A stretch of DNA of 64,000 nt from Burkholderia sp. Ax-1724 (GTDB lineage: Bacteria; Pseudomonadota; Gammaproteobacteria; Burkholderiales; Burkholderiaceae). The notes under the pieces were generated by a model that was not told the DNA's origin, searched no databases, and was given only the letters and a program-made list of their open reading frames with translations. The translations under genes were made by a program, and so were the position numbers. Positions 9,443 to 18,310 of the stretch are shown here, piece after piece (the stretch's first letter is position 1; every line of letters starts with the position of its first letter). The stretch spans positions 302,297 to 366,296 of the forward strand of contig NZ_VWWL01000005.1 in NCBI RefSeq assembly GCF_011752995.1, given 5' to 3'.

Positions 9443-9760
9443 TTGTCACCCCGGAGTGGTGAACCTCGCTCGGGCGAGGCTCTACTGGTTAACTGCCCAT
9501 TCTTGGCGAGTCCGTGATGCACGGGACTCCAGTCCTCGACGAATCCGTGCAGCCGCGCCGCCCTCCCAGACAGCGGCGCGTCAAATCCATGCAATACCGG
9601 TAATGCCGCGCGGCAACCGGTAGAGTGACTGGAAACAGCGTTAGTCTATTGGCCCGTTTTCTTTAATACAAGATAAAACTTAATGGGCTATTCGACATTT
9701 ATGCGCATTGTCGTATTTCTATCGGGACTAACCCGTAATTATGATTTAAGCGCTTAGCGG

Positions 9761-9786
9761 TGCAAAAAAAGTTTAATTTTTTTGCA
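9761..9786. promoter_or_regulatory. Perfect 10-bp inverted repeat, possible operator
   Basis: TGCAAAAAAA (9761-9770) and TTTTTTTGCA (9777-9786) are exact inverted copies around GTTTAA. The A/T tracts would also bend DNA. With its short A:T stem it is a poor intrinsic terminator. It could be an operator for the divergent sigma-like gene or the T6SS operon. Confidence 0.45.
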
Positions 9787-9938
9787 AAATCGGGGTGCCG
9801 GATTCGTTTACCACTATGCCGGAACATCCCGCCGATCGACCGACCCAAAAGGGGCGGTGGAGAAATTATAGGACGACCGTTTAGTCTGATGATTACGGTT
9901 TGTTCTGGAACGGAAAGCTGCGAGCGTTTTAAATATTT

Positions 9939-9960
9939 ATGAAATTGGAAGCTATTTCAT
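9939..9960. promoter_or_regulatory. 7-bp inverted repeat ATGAAAT-N8-ATTTCAT
   Basis: Arms at 9939-9945 and 9954-9960 are exact complements with an 8-base spacer, in the most AT-rich part of the T6SS upstream region. Candidate binding site for a dimeric regulator; no known consensus recognised. Confidence 0.35.
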
Positions 9961-10215
9961 ATAGTATTTAACTTAATTAACCAAAATGACTTTTTATTGC
10001 TGTCCGGCTTTGATTTTCCGGGCCGCGTGCTATTCTCATATCGAATTGCCAATGAGAAAACGTAAGCTTCGCTAAAAGATCGCGTGAGTCCGGCGCGGGC
10101 AATTTAAATAGAGTTAAGAGGTATTTCGGGGGAGCGCTCATTCCCTGGCGGCAAGGCAACCCGTACCGGTCCTTTACGGTGCGTCGAGACTACTCATCCG
10201 AGACCGATACAAGAC

Positions 10216-11253
10216 ATGGCCACGCTTGCTGCGGGCGTATTGCTTGCCGAGATATCCGCCGAGAGTCCGTGCGGAGACGACCTTGAGTACCACCCTGACT
10301 TCCTGCAACTCGAGCAGGTCGTGCATGGCAAGCCCGAGGTGCAGTACGGCGAGACTACCGTCGCCGCCACGCCGCCCGACTGGAAAGTCGCGGAAGCGCT
10401 GTCACTCGATCTGCTCGCGAGAAGCCGTGATTTGCGAGTCGCGGTGCACCTGTCGCGCGCGCTGCTGAATCGCAAGGGTTTCGCCGGCTTTGCCGAGGGT
10501 CTTGCGCTGGTGCAGGGGCTGCTCGAACAGCGCTGGGATCATGTGTATCCGCAACTCGATGCGGACGACGACAACGATCCGACCGCCCGCGTCAACACGC
10601 TCACCGCGCTGACCGAAGCCTCCGGCATGCTGCTGGACGTGCGCGATGCCGCGCTCGTGTCGTCGCGCGCGCATGGCATCGTCAGTTTGCGCGACATCGA
10701 ATATGCGACCGGCGAAGTGCCGCTCGCCAATGGCGTCGAAGCGCCGTCGCTCAGCTCGATCGACGCGGTGATCGCCGACGCGCACGAAGACGCGGTGGCC
10801 ACGCACGCCGCCTTGCTCGACGCGCTGCATGCCGGGATGCGCATCGAGACGGTCTTGACCGAACACGTCGGCGCCGCGCGCGCCATCGACCTCTCGCCGC
10901 TCACGAAGCTGCTGCGGCGCGCCGCCGACTTTCTCGGCGAACGTCTCGGCACATCGGCCGTCGCGGCGGAGGGGGCGCTGGACGAGGCGGCGGCCGGCGA
11001 GGCCGCGCCGGGGCAACGCGCGGGCGCGGCGCCGGTGCCGGTGTCCGGCGACATCACGGATCGTCAGGACGTGATCCGCGTGCTCGACAAGATCTGCGCG
11101 TACTACGAACGTCACGAACCCTCCAGCCCGGTGCCGCTGTTATTGCTGCGCGCGCGCCGTCTGGTCGACAAGAGCTTTATGGAAATCCTGCAGGACCTCG
11201 CGCCCGAAGGAATGAGCCAGGCCCGGCAGGTAGGCGGTATCGAGAACGAGTAA
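10216..11253 (+). CDS. tssA: T6SS baseplate/sheath-capping protein TssA
   Basis: 345 residues. The N-terminal ImpA-type domain is visible (LLAEISAESPCGDDLEYHPDFLQLE, then LSRALLNRKGFAGFAEGLALVQGLLEQRWDHVYPQLD with its Trp-Asp-x-x-Tyr-Pro core). An alanine-rich linker of about 40 residues (ALDEAAAGEAAPGQRAGAAP) follows. The C-terminal ITDRQDVIRVLDKICAYYERHEPSSPVPLLLLRARRLVDKSFMEILQDLAPEG is typical of the short TssA class. TssA binds the membrane complex and baseplate and guides tail-tube and sheath growth in the cytoplasm. First gene of the 22-kb T6SS operon, preceded by the AT-rich control region. Confidence 0.93.
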   Translation: MATLAAGVLLAEISAESPCGDDLEYHPDFLQLEQVVHGKPEVQYGETTVAATPPDWKVAEALSLDLLARSRDLRVAVHLSRALLNRKGFAGFAEGLALVQGLLEQRWDHVYPQLDADDDNDPTARVNTLTALTEASGMLLDVRDAALVSSRAHGIVSLRDIEYATGEVPLANGVEAPSLSSIDAVIADAHEDAVATHAALLDALHAGMRIETVLTEHVGAARAIDLSPLTKLLRRAADFLGERLGTSAVAAEGALDEAAAGEAAPGQRAGAAPVPVSGDITDRQDVIRVLDKICAYYERHEPSSPVPLLLLRARRLVDKSFMEILQDLAPEGMSQARQVGGIENE

Positions 11254-11345
11254 GCAGTCAGCCGGGGATGTGCTTTTTGCGTTTAGCAACGCCAGTCACG
11301 CGCCATGCTGCTCGCGGCCGTGCGGCGTCAACCAGGGGAATGGTC

Positions 11346-11846
11346 GTGGCCAAGGAAAGCAGCCAGAAATTCATCGCGCGCAATCGGGCGCCGCGGGTTC
11401 AGATCGAGTACGACGTCGAAGTCTACGGCTCGGAGAAGAAGGTCAATCTGCCCTTCGTCATGGGCGTGCTGGCCGATCTCTCCGGGCAGCCGGCGGACCC
11501 GCTCGCGCCGGTGGCGGATCGCAAGTTTCTCGAGATCGACGTCGACAATTTCGACGAGCGTCTGAAGTCGATGAAACCGCGCGTTGCCGTGCAGGTGCCG
11601 AACATGCTGACGGGCGAGGGCAACCTCGCCGTCGACATGACCTTCGAGAGCATGGACGACTTCTCGCCCGCGGCGGTCGCGCGCAAGGTGGATGCGCTGG
11701 CCAAGCTGCTGGAAGCGCGCGGCCAGTTGCAGAACCTGCTGACGTACATGGACGGCAAGACCGGCGCCGAGGACCTGATCGCGAAGCTGCTGAGCGATCC
11801 GGCCTTGCTGCAGTCGCTGGCGTCCGCACCGAAGCCGCAGGAATGA
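11346..11846 (+). CDS. tssB: T6SS contractile sheath small subunit TssB (VipA)
   Basis: 166 residues from GTG 11346, giving MAKESSQKFIARNR. AGGGG lies 7 bases upstream of this GTG but only 1-2 bases before the in-frame ATG at 11340, so the GTG seems better placed. Sheath-forming signatures include RVQIEYDVEVYGSEKKV, LPFVMGVLADLSG and FLEIDVDNFDERLKSMKPRV. TssB assembles with TssC into the cytoplasmic sheath whose contraction drives the Hcp tube, and its surface helix is the ClpV/TagJ contact in some systems. It sits 26 bases before tssC. Length and sequence are standard for the family. Confidence 0.95.
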   Translation: MAKESSQKFIARNRAPRVQIEYDVEVYGSEKKVNLPFVMGVLADLSGQPADPLAPVADRKFLEIDVDNFDERLKSMKPRVAVQVPNMLTGEGNLAVDMTFESMDDFSPAAVARKVDALAKLLEARGQLQNLLTYMDGKTGAEDLIAKLLSDPALLQSLASAPKPQE

Positions 11847-11871
11847 GTGTGAACCACAGGGGAGTCTGACC

Positions 11872-13368
11872 ATGGCCGAACCTAGTACGCAAGGGCAAGC
11901 GCAACCCGGCGAAACCTCGCTCGAAATGAGCGATTTCGCGAACCTGCTGCAAAAGGAATTCAAGCCGAAGAGCGACAAGGCGAAGGAAGCCGTCGAAACG
12001 GCGGTGCGCACGCTCGCCGAACAGGCGCTGCGCGATACCAACGTGATTTCCGGCGACGTGCTCGCGACGATCGAATCGCTGATCGCGCAGATCGACGCGA
12101 AGCTGACCGCGCAGATCAACCAGATCATCCACTCGGAAGAGTTCCAGAAAGTCGAGAGCGCATGGCGCGGCTTGCACTATCTGGTGAACAACACCGAGAC
12201 GGACGAAACCCTGAAGATCCGCGTGATGAACGTATCGAAGGGCGATCTGTACAAGACGCTCAAGAAGTACAAGGGCACCGCGTGGGATCAAAGCCCGTTC
12301 TTCAAGAAGCTCTATGAAGAGGAGTACGGCCAGTTCGGCGGCGAGCCGTACGGCGCGCTGGTGGCCGATTACCACTTCGACAACAGCGGCCCCGACGTCG
12401 ATCTGCTGACGCAGATGGCGAAGATCTCCGCCGCCGCGCATGCGCCGTTCATCGCGGGTGCCGATCCCGCCGTGATGCTGATGGACTCCTGGCAGGAGCT
12501 GGCGAATCCGCGCGACCTGACGAAAATATTTCAAACTCCTGAGCATGCGGCCTGGCGCTCGCTGCGCGAATCGGAAGATTCGCGCTACGTGGGTCTCGCG
12601 ATGCCGCGCTTTCTCGCCCGCGCGCCGTATGGCGCGAAAACCAACCCGGTCGAGGAGTTCGATTTCGAGGAAGACACCGCCGGCGCCGACAGCAGCAAAT
12701 ACTCATGGGCCAATGCGGCCTATGCGATGGCGACCAACATCAATCGCTCGTTCAAGATGTATGGCTGGTGCTCGCGGATTCGCGGCATCGAGTCGGGCGG
12801 CGCGGTCGAGAATCTGCCGGTGCATGCGTTCCCCACCGACGACGGCGGCGTCGACATGAAGTGCCCGACCGAAATCGCCATCAGCGATCGCCGCGAAGCC
12901 GAACTGGCGAAGAACGGTTTCATGCCGCTCGTGCACAAGAAGAACTCCGATTTCGCCGCCTTCATCGGCGCGCAGTCGCTGCATAAGCCCGCCGAGTACG
13001 AAGACCCGGACGCCACCGCGAACGCGAATCTGGCCGCCCGTCTGCCGTACCTGTTCGCGTGCAGCCGCTTCGCGCACTACCTGAAGTGCATCGTGCGCGA
13101 CAAGGTCGGCAGCTTCAAGGAGAAGGACGACATGCAGCGCTGGCTGCAGAACTGGATTCTGCAGTACGTCGATGGCGATCCCGCGCACTCGACGGAAGAG
13201 TCCAAGGCAAGACGGCCGCTTGCCGCCGCGGAGGTGGTCGTCGAAGAAGTGGAAGGCAATCCGGGGTATTACACGTCGAAGTTTTTCCTGCGTCCGCATT
13301 ACCAGTTGGAAGGCCTGACCGTATCGCTACGGTTGGTTTCGAAGCTTCCGTCCGCCAAGGCGGCATGA
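11872..13368 (+). CDS. tssC: T6SS contractile sheath large subunit TssC (VipB)
   Basis: 498 residues, full length for the family. Landmarks are FQKVESAWRGLHYLVNNTE near residue 92, VLMLMDSWQELANPRDL near 203, the ESEDSRYVGLAMPRFLARAPYG block near 235 and NGFMPLVHKKNSDFAAFIGAQSL near 346. The C-terminus (YYTSKFFLRPHYQLEGLTVSLRLVSKLP) carries the conserved beta strands that interlock sheath subunits. With TssB it forms the contractile sheath in the cytoplasm. The ATG is preceded by AGGGGAGTC. Only 48 bases separate it from hcp, and a T-tract (CCCTTTTTTTC) just after the stop is not preceded by a stem strong enough to call a terminator. Confidence 0.96.
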   Translation: MAEPSTQGQAQPGETSLEMSDFANLLQKEFKPKSDKAKEAVETAVRTLAEQALRDTNVISGDVLATIESLIAQIDAKLTAQINQIIHSEEFQKVESAWRGLHYLVNNTETDETLKIRVMNVSKGDLYKTLKKYKGTAWDQSPFFKKLYEEEYGQFGGEPYGALVADYHFDNSGPDVDLLTQMAKISAAAHAPFIAGADPAVMLMDSWQELANPRDLTKIFQTPEHAAWRSLRESEDSRYVGLAMPRFLARAPYGAKTNPVEEFDFEEDTAGADSSKYSWANAAYAMATNINRSFKMYGWCSRIRGIESGGAVENLPVHAFPTDDGGVDMKCPTEIAISDRREAELAKNGFMPLVHKKNSDFAAFIGAQSLHKPAEYEDPDATANANLAARLPYLFACSRFAHYLKCIVRDKVGSFKEKDDMQRWLQNWILQYVDGDPAHSTEESKARRPLAAAEVVVEEVEGNPGYYTSKFFLRPHYQLEGLTVSLRLVSKLPSAKAA

Positions 13369-13416
13369 CGGAAATCCCTTTTTTTCAGTGACGAATTGTT
13401 TTGAGCGGAGAAAGAC

Positions 13417-13905
13417 ATGGCCATCGATATGTTCATGAAGCTGGGCGATATTAAGGGCGAGTCGCAGGACAAGACCCATAAGGAAGAAATCGAAGTGCTG
13501 GCATGGAGCTGGGGGCTGAGCCAGAGCGGCACGATGCACATGGGGACGGGCGGCGGGGCCGGCAAGGTATCGGTGCAGGACCTCTCGTTCACCAAATACA
13601 GCGACAAGGCCACGCCGCCGATCATGGCGGCCTGTACCAAGGGCACGCACATCGACAAGGCGCTGCTGACCGTGCGCAAGGCCGGCGGCGACAACCCGCT
13701 CGAGTACTACAAGGTCACGCTCGAAGGCGTGCTGGTCAGCTCCTACTCGACGGGCGGCTCGGGCGGCGAAGAGCGTTTCACCGAGAACGTCACGCTCAAC
13801 TTCGAGAAGTTCCATGTCGAGTATCAGCCGCAAAACGCCAAGGGTGCGAAGGAAGGCGGGGTGGTCGAAACGAAGTGGAACATTCCCGCCAACGCCGAGA
13901 GTTGA
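13417..13905 (+). CDS. hcp: T6SS tail-tube protein Hcp (TssD)
   Basis: 162 residues with the usual start AIDMFMKLGDIKGESQDKTHKEEIEVLAWSWG. Other Hcp landmarks are the KVSVQDLSFTKYSDKATPPIM block, GTHIDKALLTVRKAG and, near the end, ENVTLNFEKFHVEYQPQ. Hcp hexamers stack into the inner tube and also carry small effectors in the lumen. The ribosome site GCGGAG lies about 9 bases upstream of the ATG. Directly downstream is a very stable GC stem-loop (13927-13959), which fits the high expression of hcp relative to the following genes. No C-terminal effector extension is present, so this is a structural Hcp. Confidence 0.96.
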   Translation: MAIDMFMKLGDIKGESQDKTHKEEIEVLAWSWGLSQSGTMHMGTGGGAGKVSVQDLSFTKYSDKATPPIMAACTKGTHIDKALLTVRKAGGDNPLEYYKVTLEGVLVSSYSTGGSGGEERFTENVTLNFEKFHVEYQPQNAKGAKEGGVVETKWNIPANAES

Positions 13906-13926
13906 GCGGCAGGCAGCATGAGACGA

Positions 13927-13959
13927 CCGCACCGCGCCGGCCACGCCGCCGCGGTGCGG
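13927..13959 (+). terminator. Strong GC stem-loop just downstream of hcp (partial terminator or mRNA stabiliser)
   Basis: CCGCACCGC (13927-13935) pairs perfectly with GCGGTGCGG (13951-13959) around a 15-base loop. There is no T-run after it and the next gene follows within 42 bases. It is more likely an attenuating or RNA-protecting hairpin than a full terminator. Confidence 0.5.
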
Positions 13960-14000
13960 CGGCGGGTGGGATGACCTCAGCCTGAGCGGAGCGAACCGGC

Positions 14001-14837
14001 ATGACAGCAGAAGAGTGTTTGCGCGCGGGCGATGTCGACGGATGCCTGAGCGAATTGCAGAACCAGGTTCGCAAGGACCCGTCGAAAGCCGCTTATCGCG
14101 TCTTTCTGTTCCAGTTGCTCGCGGTGACGGGCGCGTGGGATCGCGCGCTGACGCAACTGAACGTGGTGGGCGAACTCGACGCCGCGGCGTTGCCGATGGT
14201 GCAAACCTATCGCGCGGCGTTGCAGTGCGAAGCATTGCGCGACGCGGTGTTCAAAGGCGAACACGCGCCGCTGATTTTCGGCGAGCCGACCGGCTGGCTC
14301 GCCTTGCTCGTCGAAGCATTGCGGCTCGAAGCCGCGGGCGATGCCGGCGCGGCGGCGGCCGCGCGCGCGCAGGCGCTCGAGGAAGCGCCGGCCACCGCCG
14401 GCACGCTGAACGGCGAGCCGTTTGCATGGCTCGCCGATGCCGACAACCGGCTCGGCCCGACCCTCGAAACCTTGCTGAACGGCCGCTATTACTGGATTCC
14501 GTTTGACCGTATCAAACGCATCGTGATCGAGCCGCCCTCGGACCTGCGCGATCGGGTCTGGATGCCGGCCATCTTTACCTGGGCCAACGACGGCCAGGCC
14601 GCCGGCCTGATTCCGGCCCGCTATCCGGGCACGCTCGCTCATCCGGATCGCGCGTTGTGGCTCGCGCAACTGACCGATTGGAGCAGTGACGATCCGGCGA
14701 CCGCGCGGCCCGTCGGACAGCGCATGTTCGCCTCGGAGGCGAACGACTACGCGCTCTTCGACGTACGAACCATCGAACTGGAAAGCCGTGCTGCGGACCC
14801 CGAAGAGAACGGCGCGGCCGTCCCCGATCATGGCTGA
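14001..14837 (+). CDS. tagJ: T6SS accessory protein TagJ (ImpE/SciE family)
   Basis: 278 residues. It begins MTAEECLRAGDVDGCLSELQNQVRKDPSKAAYRVFLFQLLAVTG, a TPR-like start typical of ImpE/SciE proteins. The family's C-terminal domain is recognisable from GRYYWIPFDRIKRIVIEPPSDLRDRVWMPA and GLIPARYPG. TagJ is a cytoplasmic accessory factor that binds the N-terminus of TssB and can help recruit ClpV to contracted sheaths. It overlaps tssE by 8 bases, so the two are translationally coupled, and it sits in the hcp-tagJ-tssE order common in this T6SS subclass. Confidence 0.9.
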   Translation: MTAEECLRAGDVDGCLSELQNQVRKDPSKAAYRVFLFQLLAVTGAWDRALTQLNVVGELDAAALPMVQTYRAALQCEALRDAVFKGEHAPLIFGEPTGWLALLVEALRLEAAGDAGAAAAARAQALEEAPATAGTLNGEPFAWLADADNRLGPTLETLLNGRYYWIPFDRIKRIVIEPPSDLRDRVWMPAIFTWANDGQAAGLIPARYPGTLAHPDRALWLAQLTDWSSDDPATARPVGQRMFASEANDYALFDVRTIELESRAADPEENGAAVPDHG

Positions 14838-15342
14838 GCTGACCGCCCGCGACCGCCTGCAGCCGTCGCTGCTCGACCGGCTGACCGATCTCGAACCCGA
14901 GGCGAGCCAGGAGGCGCGCGAGCGCCGCGTGCTGTCGATGCGCGCGCTGCGCGAGAGCGTGCAGCGCGACCTCGCCTGGCTGCTGAATGCGAACGGCCTC
15001 GCGTCGGTGCAGGACCTGAGCGGTTATCCGTACGTCGCGACCTCGGTCATCAACTTCGGCTTGCCGGACATTGCCGGCAAGACCGCCTCGGGGATCGACC
15101 CGCTGCGGCTCGAACGGCTGGTGCGCGACGCGATCTGGGCGTTCGAGCCGCGCATTCTGCGCGATACCGTGCGGGTCAGTTCGATGCAGTTCGAAGAAAC
15201 CACCGGGCGTCATAACACCGTGTCGTTTCTGGTCGAGGGCGACCTGTGGGCGCAGCCGTATCCGGAGCGGCTCTACTTCAGGACCGAACTGGACCTGGAG
15301 GCCGGCGAGATGCGCGTGATCGATCAGGGCGGGCCGCGCTGA
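14830..15342 (+). CDS. tssE: T6SS baseplate protein TssE (gp25-like)
   Basis: 170 residues from ATG 14830 (MAELTARDRLQPSLLDRLTD); the frame stays open upstream but lacks family similarity there. The gp25/lysozyme-like wedge signature is RESVQRDLAWLLNANGL followed by YPYVATSVINFGLPDIAG and LVRDAIWAFEPRILRDTVRV. Known role: baseplate wedge component with TssF, TssG and TssK that starts sheath polymerisation. The start overlaps the tagJ stop by 8 bases and the stop is 4 bases from tssF, so expression is probably coupled. Confidence 0.95.
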   Translation: MAELTARDRLQPSLLDRLTDLEPEASQEARERRVLSMRALRESVQRDLAWLLNANGLASVQDLSGYPYVATSVINFGLPDIAGKTASGIDPLRLERLVRDAIWAFEPRILRDTVRVSSMQFEETTGRHNTVSFLVEGDLWAQPYPERLYFRTELDLEAGEMRVIDQGGPR

Positions 15343-15346
15343 AGCC

Positions 15347-17242
15347 ATGAATCCCGACCTGATCAAATACTACAGCCAGGAACTGCAGCATCTACGGGAG
15401 ATGGGCGGCGAGTTCGCGCGCGAATTTCCGAAGATCGCCGGGCGGCTCGGCATGGAAAGTCTCGAATGCGCGGACCCGTATGTGGAGCGTCTGCTCGAAG
15501 GCTTCAGTTTTCTCGCGGCGCGCGTGCAGCTGAAAATCGACGACGAGTTTCCGCGCTTTACCCAGCACCTCGCCGAGCTGGTGTACCCGCATTACCTCGC
15601 GCCGACGCCGTCGATGGCCGTGGTGCAGATCCAGCCCGACCTGAGCAGTTCGAGTCTTGCGGAAGGCGTGCGCATTCCGCGCGGTAGCGCGCTGCGCAGC
15701 GTGCTCGACAAGAACGGTTCGACGCGTTGCGAATACCGCAGCGCCCATGAACTGGCGCTCTGGCCGCTCGAAATCGCCGAGGCGCGCTTCTTTACGCATA
15801 CCGGTTCGCTCGGCGGTATCGACAGCGCGCTGCCGGCGAGCATGGCGGGCGGCGCCGCCATCAAGGCCGGCCTCAGATTGCGGCTGCGCGCCACCGGCGG
15901 CCTGAAATTCAACCAGTTGAAGCTCGACCGGCTGACGCTGTATCTGCGCGGCACCGACGGCATGGCCACGCGCATCCACGAGCGTTTGTTGGGTTCGGTG
16001 AGCGGCATCGTCGTGCTGCCGGCCAAACGTCCGGCGGCATGGCACGTGCAGTTGCCGGCGAGCGCGCTGCGCCCGCTCGGTTTTGCCGACGACGAAGCGT
16101 TGCTGCCGCTCAGCGGCCAGTCGTTCCCGGGCTACCGTCTGCTGCAGGAGTACTTCGCTTTTCCACAGCGCTTCATGTTTCTCACGATCGACGGCTTGCA
16201 GGCGGCGCTGCGCCGTTGCGCGGAGACCGAACTCGAAGTCATCGTGCTGCTCAAGCGTGGCGATCCGCAGCTCGAACAATCGCTCGACGCAGGCAATTTC
16301 GCGCTGCACTGCACGCCCGCCATCAACCTGTTTGCGAAGCGTACCGACCGCATCGCGCTCTCGGACGAGCAGTTCGAATATCACGTGGTGGCCGATCGCA
16401 CCCGGCCGATGGACTTCGAGATCTACCGGATCGAGACCGCCACCGGCTATAGCGCGAGCGCGGGCGGCGAGCAGCAGTTCGAGCCGTTCTATCACGCCCG
16501 CGATCTCGGCGCCACGTATCGGGCCGGCGCCTACTATCAGGTGCGCCGCGAGAAGCGTTTGCCCTCGTCGCGGCAGCACGAGCGCGGACCGCGTAGCAGC
16601 TATCTCGGCAGCGAGATGTACATTGCGCTGGTGGATGCGAAGCATGCGCCGTTTCGCGCCGACCTGCGGCAACTAGGTTTGCAGGTGCTGTGCACCAATC
16701 GCGACTTGCCCCTGACGATGCCGGTCGGGGTCGGCCCCGCCGATTTCACGCTCGACGTCGAAGCGCCGGTGCAGAGCGTGCGCTGCGTGAGCGGCCCGAG
16801 CCGGCCGCTGCCGTCGTATGCGCATGGGGCCGTGGCGTGGCGGCTGTTGAGCCACCTGTCGTTGAACTACGCGTCGCTGCTCGACAACGACGCGCGCGAG
16901 GGCGCTCGCGCGCTGCGCGATCTGCTGAGCCTCTACTGTCCCGTCGACGATATCGCCAGCCAACGGCTCGTGGAAGGCGTGCGCTCGATCGATGCGCGCT
17001 CGGTGACGCGCCGCCTGCCATGCGCCGGACCGATCGTGTTCGGCCGCGGTCTCGAAGTGACGCTGACGCTCGACGAAGCCGCGTTCGAAGGCGCCGGCGC
17101 GTTTCTGCTCGGCGCCGTGCTCGCGCATTATTTCGCGCAATACGTCTCGATCAATTCGTTCACCGAGACCGTGGTGAAGACGCTTTCCCGCGGCGAGATC
17201 ATGCGCTGGCCAGCGAGGGTCGGACAATGCCGGACGCTCTGA
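15347..17242 (+). CDS. tssF: T6SS baseplate wedge protein TssF (VasA/ImpG)
   Basis: 631 residues, standard length. The N-terminus NPDLIKYYSQELQHLREMGGEFAREFPKIAGRLGME is diagnostic, followed by DPYVERLLEGFSFLAARVQLKIDDEFPRFTQHLAELVYPHYLAP. The C-terminal LGAVLAHYFAQYVSINSFTETVV is also conserved. Two TssF copies and one TssG form the core wedge of the cytoplasmic baseplate that holds the VgrG spike. The gene overlaps tssG by 16 bases. Confidence 0.96.
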   Translation: MNPDLIKYYSQELQHLREMGGEFAREFPKIAGRLGMESLECADPYVERLLEGFSFLAARVQLKIDDEFPRFTQHLAELVYPHYLAPTPSMAVVQIQPDLSSSSLAEGVRIPRGSALRSVLDKNGSTRCEYRSAHELALWPLEIAEARFFTHTGSLGGIDSALPASMAGGAAIKAGLRLRLRATGGLKFNQLKLDRLTLYLRGTDGMATRIHERLLGSVSGIVVLPAKRPAAWHVQLPASALRPLGFADDEALLPLSGQSFPGYRLLQEYFAFPQRFMFLTIDGLQAALRRCAETELEVIVLLKRGDPQLEQSLDAGNFALHCTPAINLFAKRTDRIALSDEQFEYHVVADRTRPMDFEIYRIETATGYSASAGGEQQFEPFYHARDLGATYRAGAYYQVRREKRLPSSRQHERGPRSSYLGSEMYIALVDAKHAPFRADLRQLGLQVLCTNRDLPLTMPVGVGPADFTLDVEAPVQSVRCVSGPSRPLPSYAHGAVAWRLLSHLSLNYASLLDNDAREGARALRDLLSLYCPVDDIASQRLVEGVRSIDARSVTRRLPCAGPIVFGRGLEVTLTLDEAAFEGAGAFLLGAVLAHYFAQYVSINSFTETVVKTLSRGEIMRWPARVGQCRTL

Positions 17243-18306
17243 CGCTGCTGCGCCGGCTCGAGGACGACGCGCGCCGCTTCGACTTCTTCCAGGTCGTGCG
17301 GCTGCTGGAGAACGCGTACCCGGACAAGCCGCGCGTGGGCGAGTCGATGCAGCCGCGCGACGACGCGATCCGTTTCGTGCAGGAACCCGAACTGGTGTTC
17401 CAGCCGACCTCGCTCGGCGCCTTCACGCCGGCCGGCGAACGCCATGCCGCGCGCCTCGCGGTCAAGTTTTTCGGCCTGTTCGGACCGCACGGCCCGCTGC
17501 CCACGCACTTGACGGAATACGCGCGCGATCGTGCGCGCAATGCGGGCGACCCGACCTTCGCGCGTTTTCTCGACGTCTTCCATCACCGCATGGTGACGCT
17601 GTTCTACCGCGCGTGGGCCAATGCGCAGCCGGCCGTGAGTCTCGACCGACCGGGGCGCGACCGCTTTTCCTTTTATGTCGGCAGCCTGTTCGGGCTCGGC
17701 GAGCCGGCGCTGCGCGAGCGCGACGCGGTGCCCGATTTCGCCAAGCTGCACTTCGCCGGTCTGCTGGCCGGGCCGACCCGTCCGGCCGCGGGGCTGAAGC
17801 TCGTCCTGACGCGCTTTTTCAACCTGCCGGTCGAGATCGAGCAGTGGGTCGGCCATTGGATGACGCTGCCCGCCGGTTCGCTGCTGCGTCTGGGCGCGGC
17901 CGACGGCGCCGCGCTCGGCGTGGCGGCGCTGCTCGGCACGCGCACGTGGGATTGCCAGCATAAGTTTCGCATCGTCATCGGACCGCTGAGCCGCGCCGAT
18001 TACGAGCGCTTTCTGCCGGGCGGCGAGAGCCTGAAGCGTCTCGTCGACTGGGTGCGCAACTACGCGCGCGACGGGCTCGACTGGGACCTGCGGCTCGTGC
18101 TCAGACAGGAAGACGTGCCGCGTCTGCAACTCGGGCGTCACACGCGGCTCGGTTACACCACCTGGACGCTCGGCCAGGCGGCGCAAGGCGATCAGCGCCA
18201 GCTGGTGCTGCAGCCGACCGCGCCGGATGGCCGTTCACGGATTGCCGCGGCGGCGCGTGCGCCGTCTTCTTCTGCGGTGCCATCATCGACATCATCGGGG
18301 GAATAG
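17227..18306 (+). CDS. tssG: T6SS baseplate protein TssG (VasB/ImpH)
   Basis: 359 residues from ATG 17227, inside the tail of tssF; the open frame extends upstream, but family similarity starts at MPDALTLLRRLEDDARRFDFFQVVRLLENAYPDKPRVGES. Further landmarks are VKFFGLFGPHGPLPTHLTEYA, FLDVFHHRMVTLFYRAWANAQ and TRTWDCQHKFRIVIGPLSRADYERFLPGG. TssG pairs with two TssF copies in the baseplate wedge. The last about 20 residues are a serine-rich tail (SSSAVPSSTSSGE) of little conservation. clpV starts 4 bases after the stop. Confidence 0.95.
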   Translation: MPDALTLLRRLEDDARRFDFFQVVRLLENAYPDKPRVGESMQPRDDAIRFVQEPELVFQPTSLGAFTPAGERHAARLAVKFFGLFGPHGPLPTHLTEYARDRARNAGDPTFARFLDVFHHRMVTLFYRAWANAQPAVSLDRPGRDRFSFYVGSLFGLGEPALRERDAVPDFAKLHFAGLLAGPTRPAAGLKLVLTRFFNLPVEIEQWVGHWMTLPAGSLLRLGAADGAALGVAALLGTRTWDCQHKFRIVIGPLSRADYERFLPGGESLKRLVDWVRNYARDGLDWDLRLVLRQEDVPRLQLGRHTRLGYTTWTLGQAAQGDQRQLVLQPTAPDGRSRIAAAARAPSSSAVPSSTSSGE

Positions 18307-18310
18307 CCAT

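Larger units (their letters stand above)
9443..10215. promoter_or_regulatory. AT-rich intergenic control region in front of the T6SS operon
   Basis: This 773-base gap between the divergent sigma-like gene and tssA is far richer in A/T (about 9640-10110) than anything else in the window. It holds two clear inverted repeats (9761-9786 and 9939-9960). Two open frames of about 60 codons within it (9760-9942 plus, 9977-10159 minus) have no recognisable features and I treat them as chance. No convincing sigma-70 or sigma-54 promoter could be fixed by eye. Such AT islands in GC-rich genomes are typical H-NS/MvaT-type silencing targets (inference). Confidence 0.6.

Noticed and set aside
9760..9942. 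60-codon frame in the T6SS upstream region
   Set aside because: No ribosome site, no family features, and it contains the inverted repeat; taken as chance in AT-rich DNA.
9977..10159. 60-codon minus-strand frame before tssA
   Set aside because: Lies in the presumed promoter area with no recognisable protein features.
10140..10160. Possible sigma-54 promoter (TGGCGGCAAGGCAA) before tssA
   Set aside because: The GG-N10-GC spacing required for sigma-54 recognition is not met.
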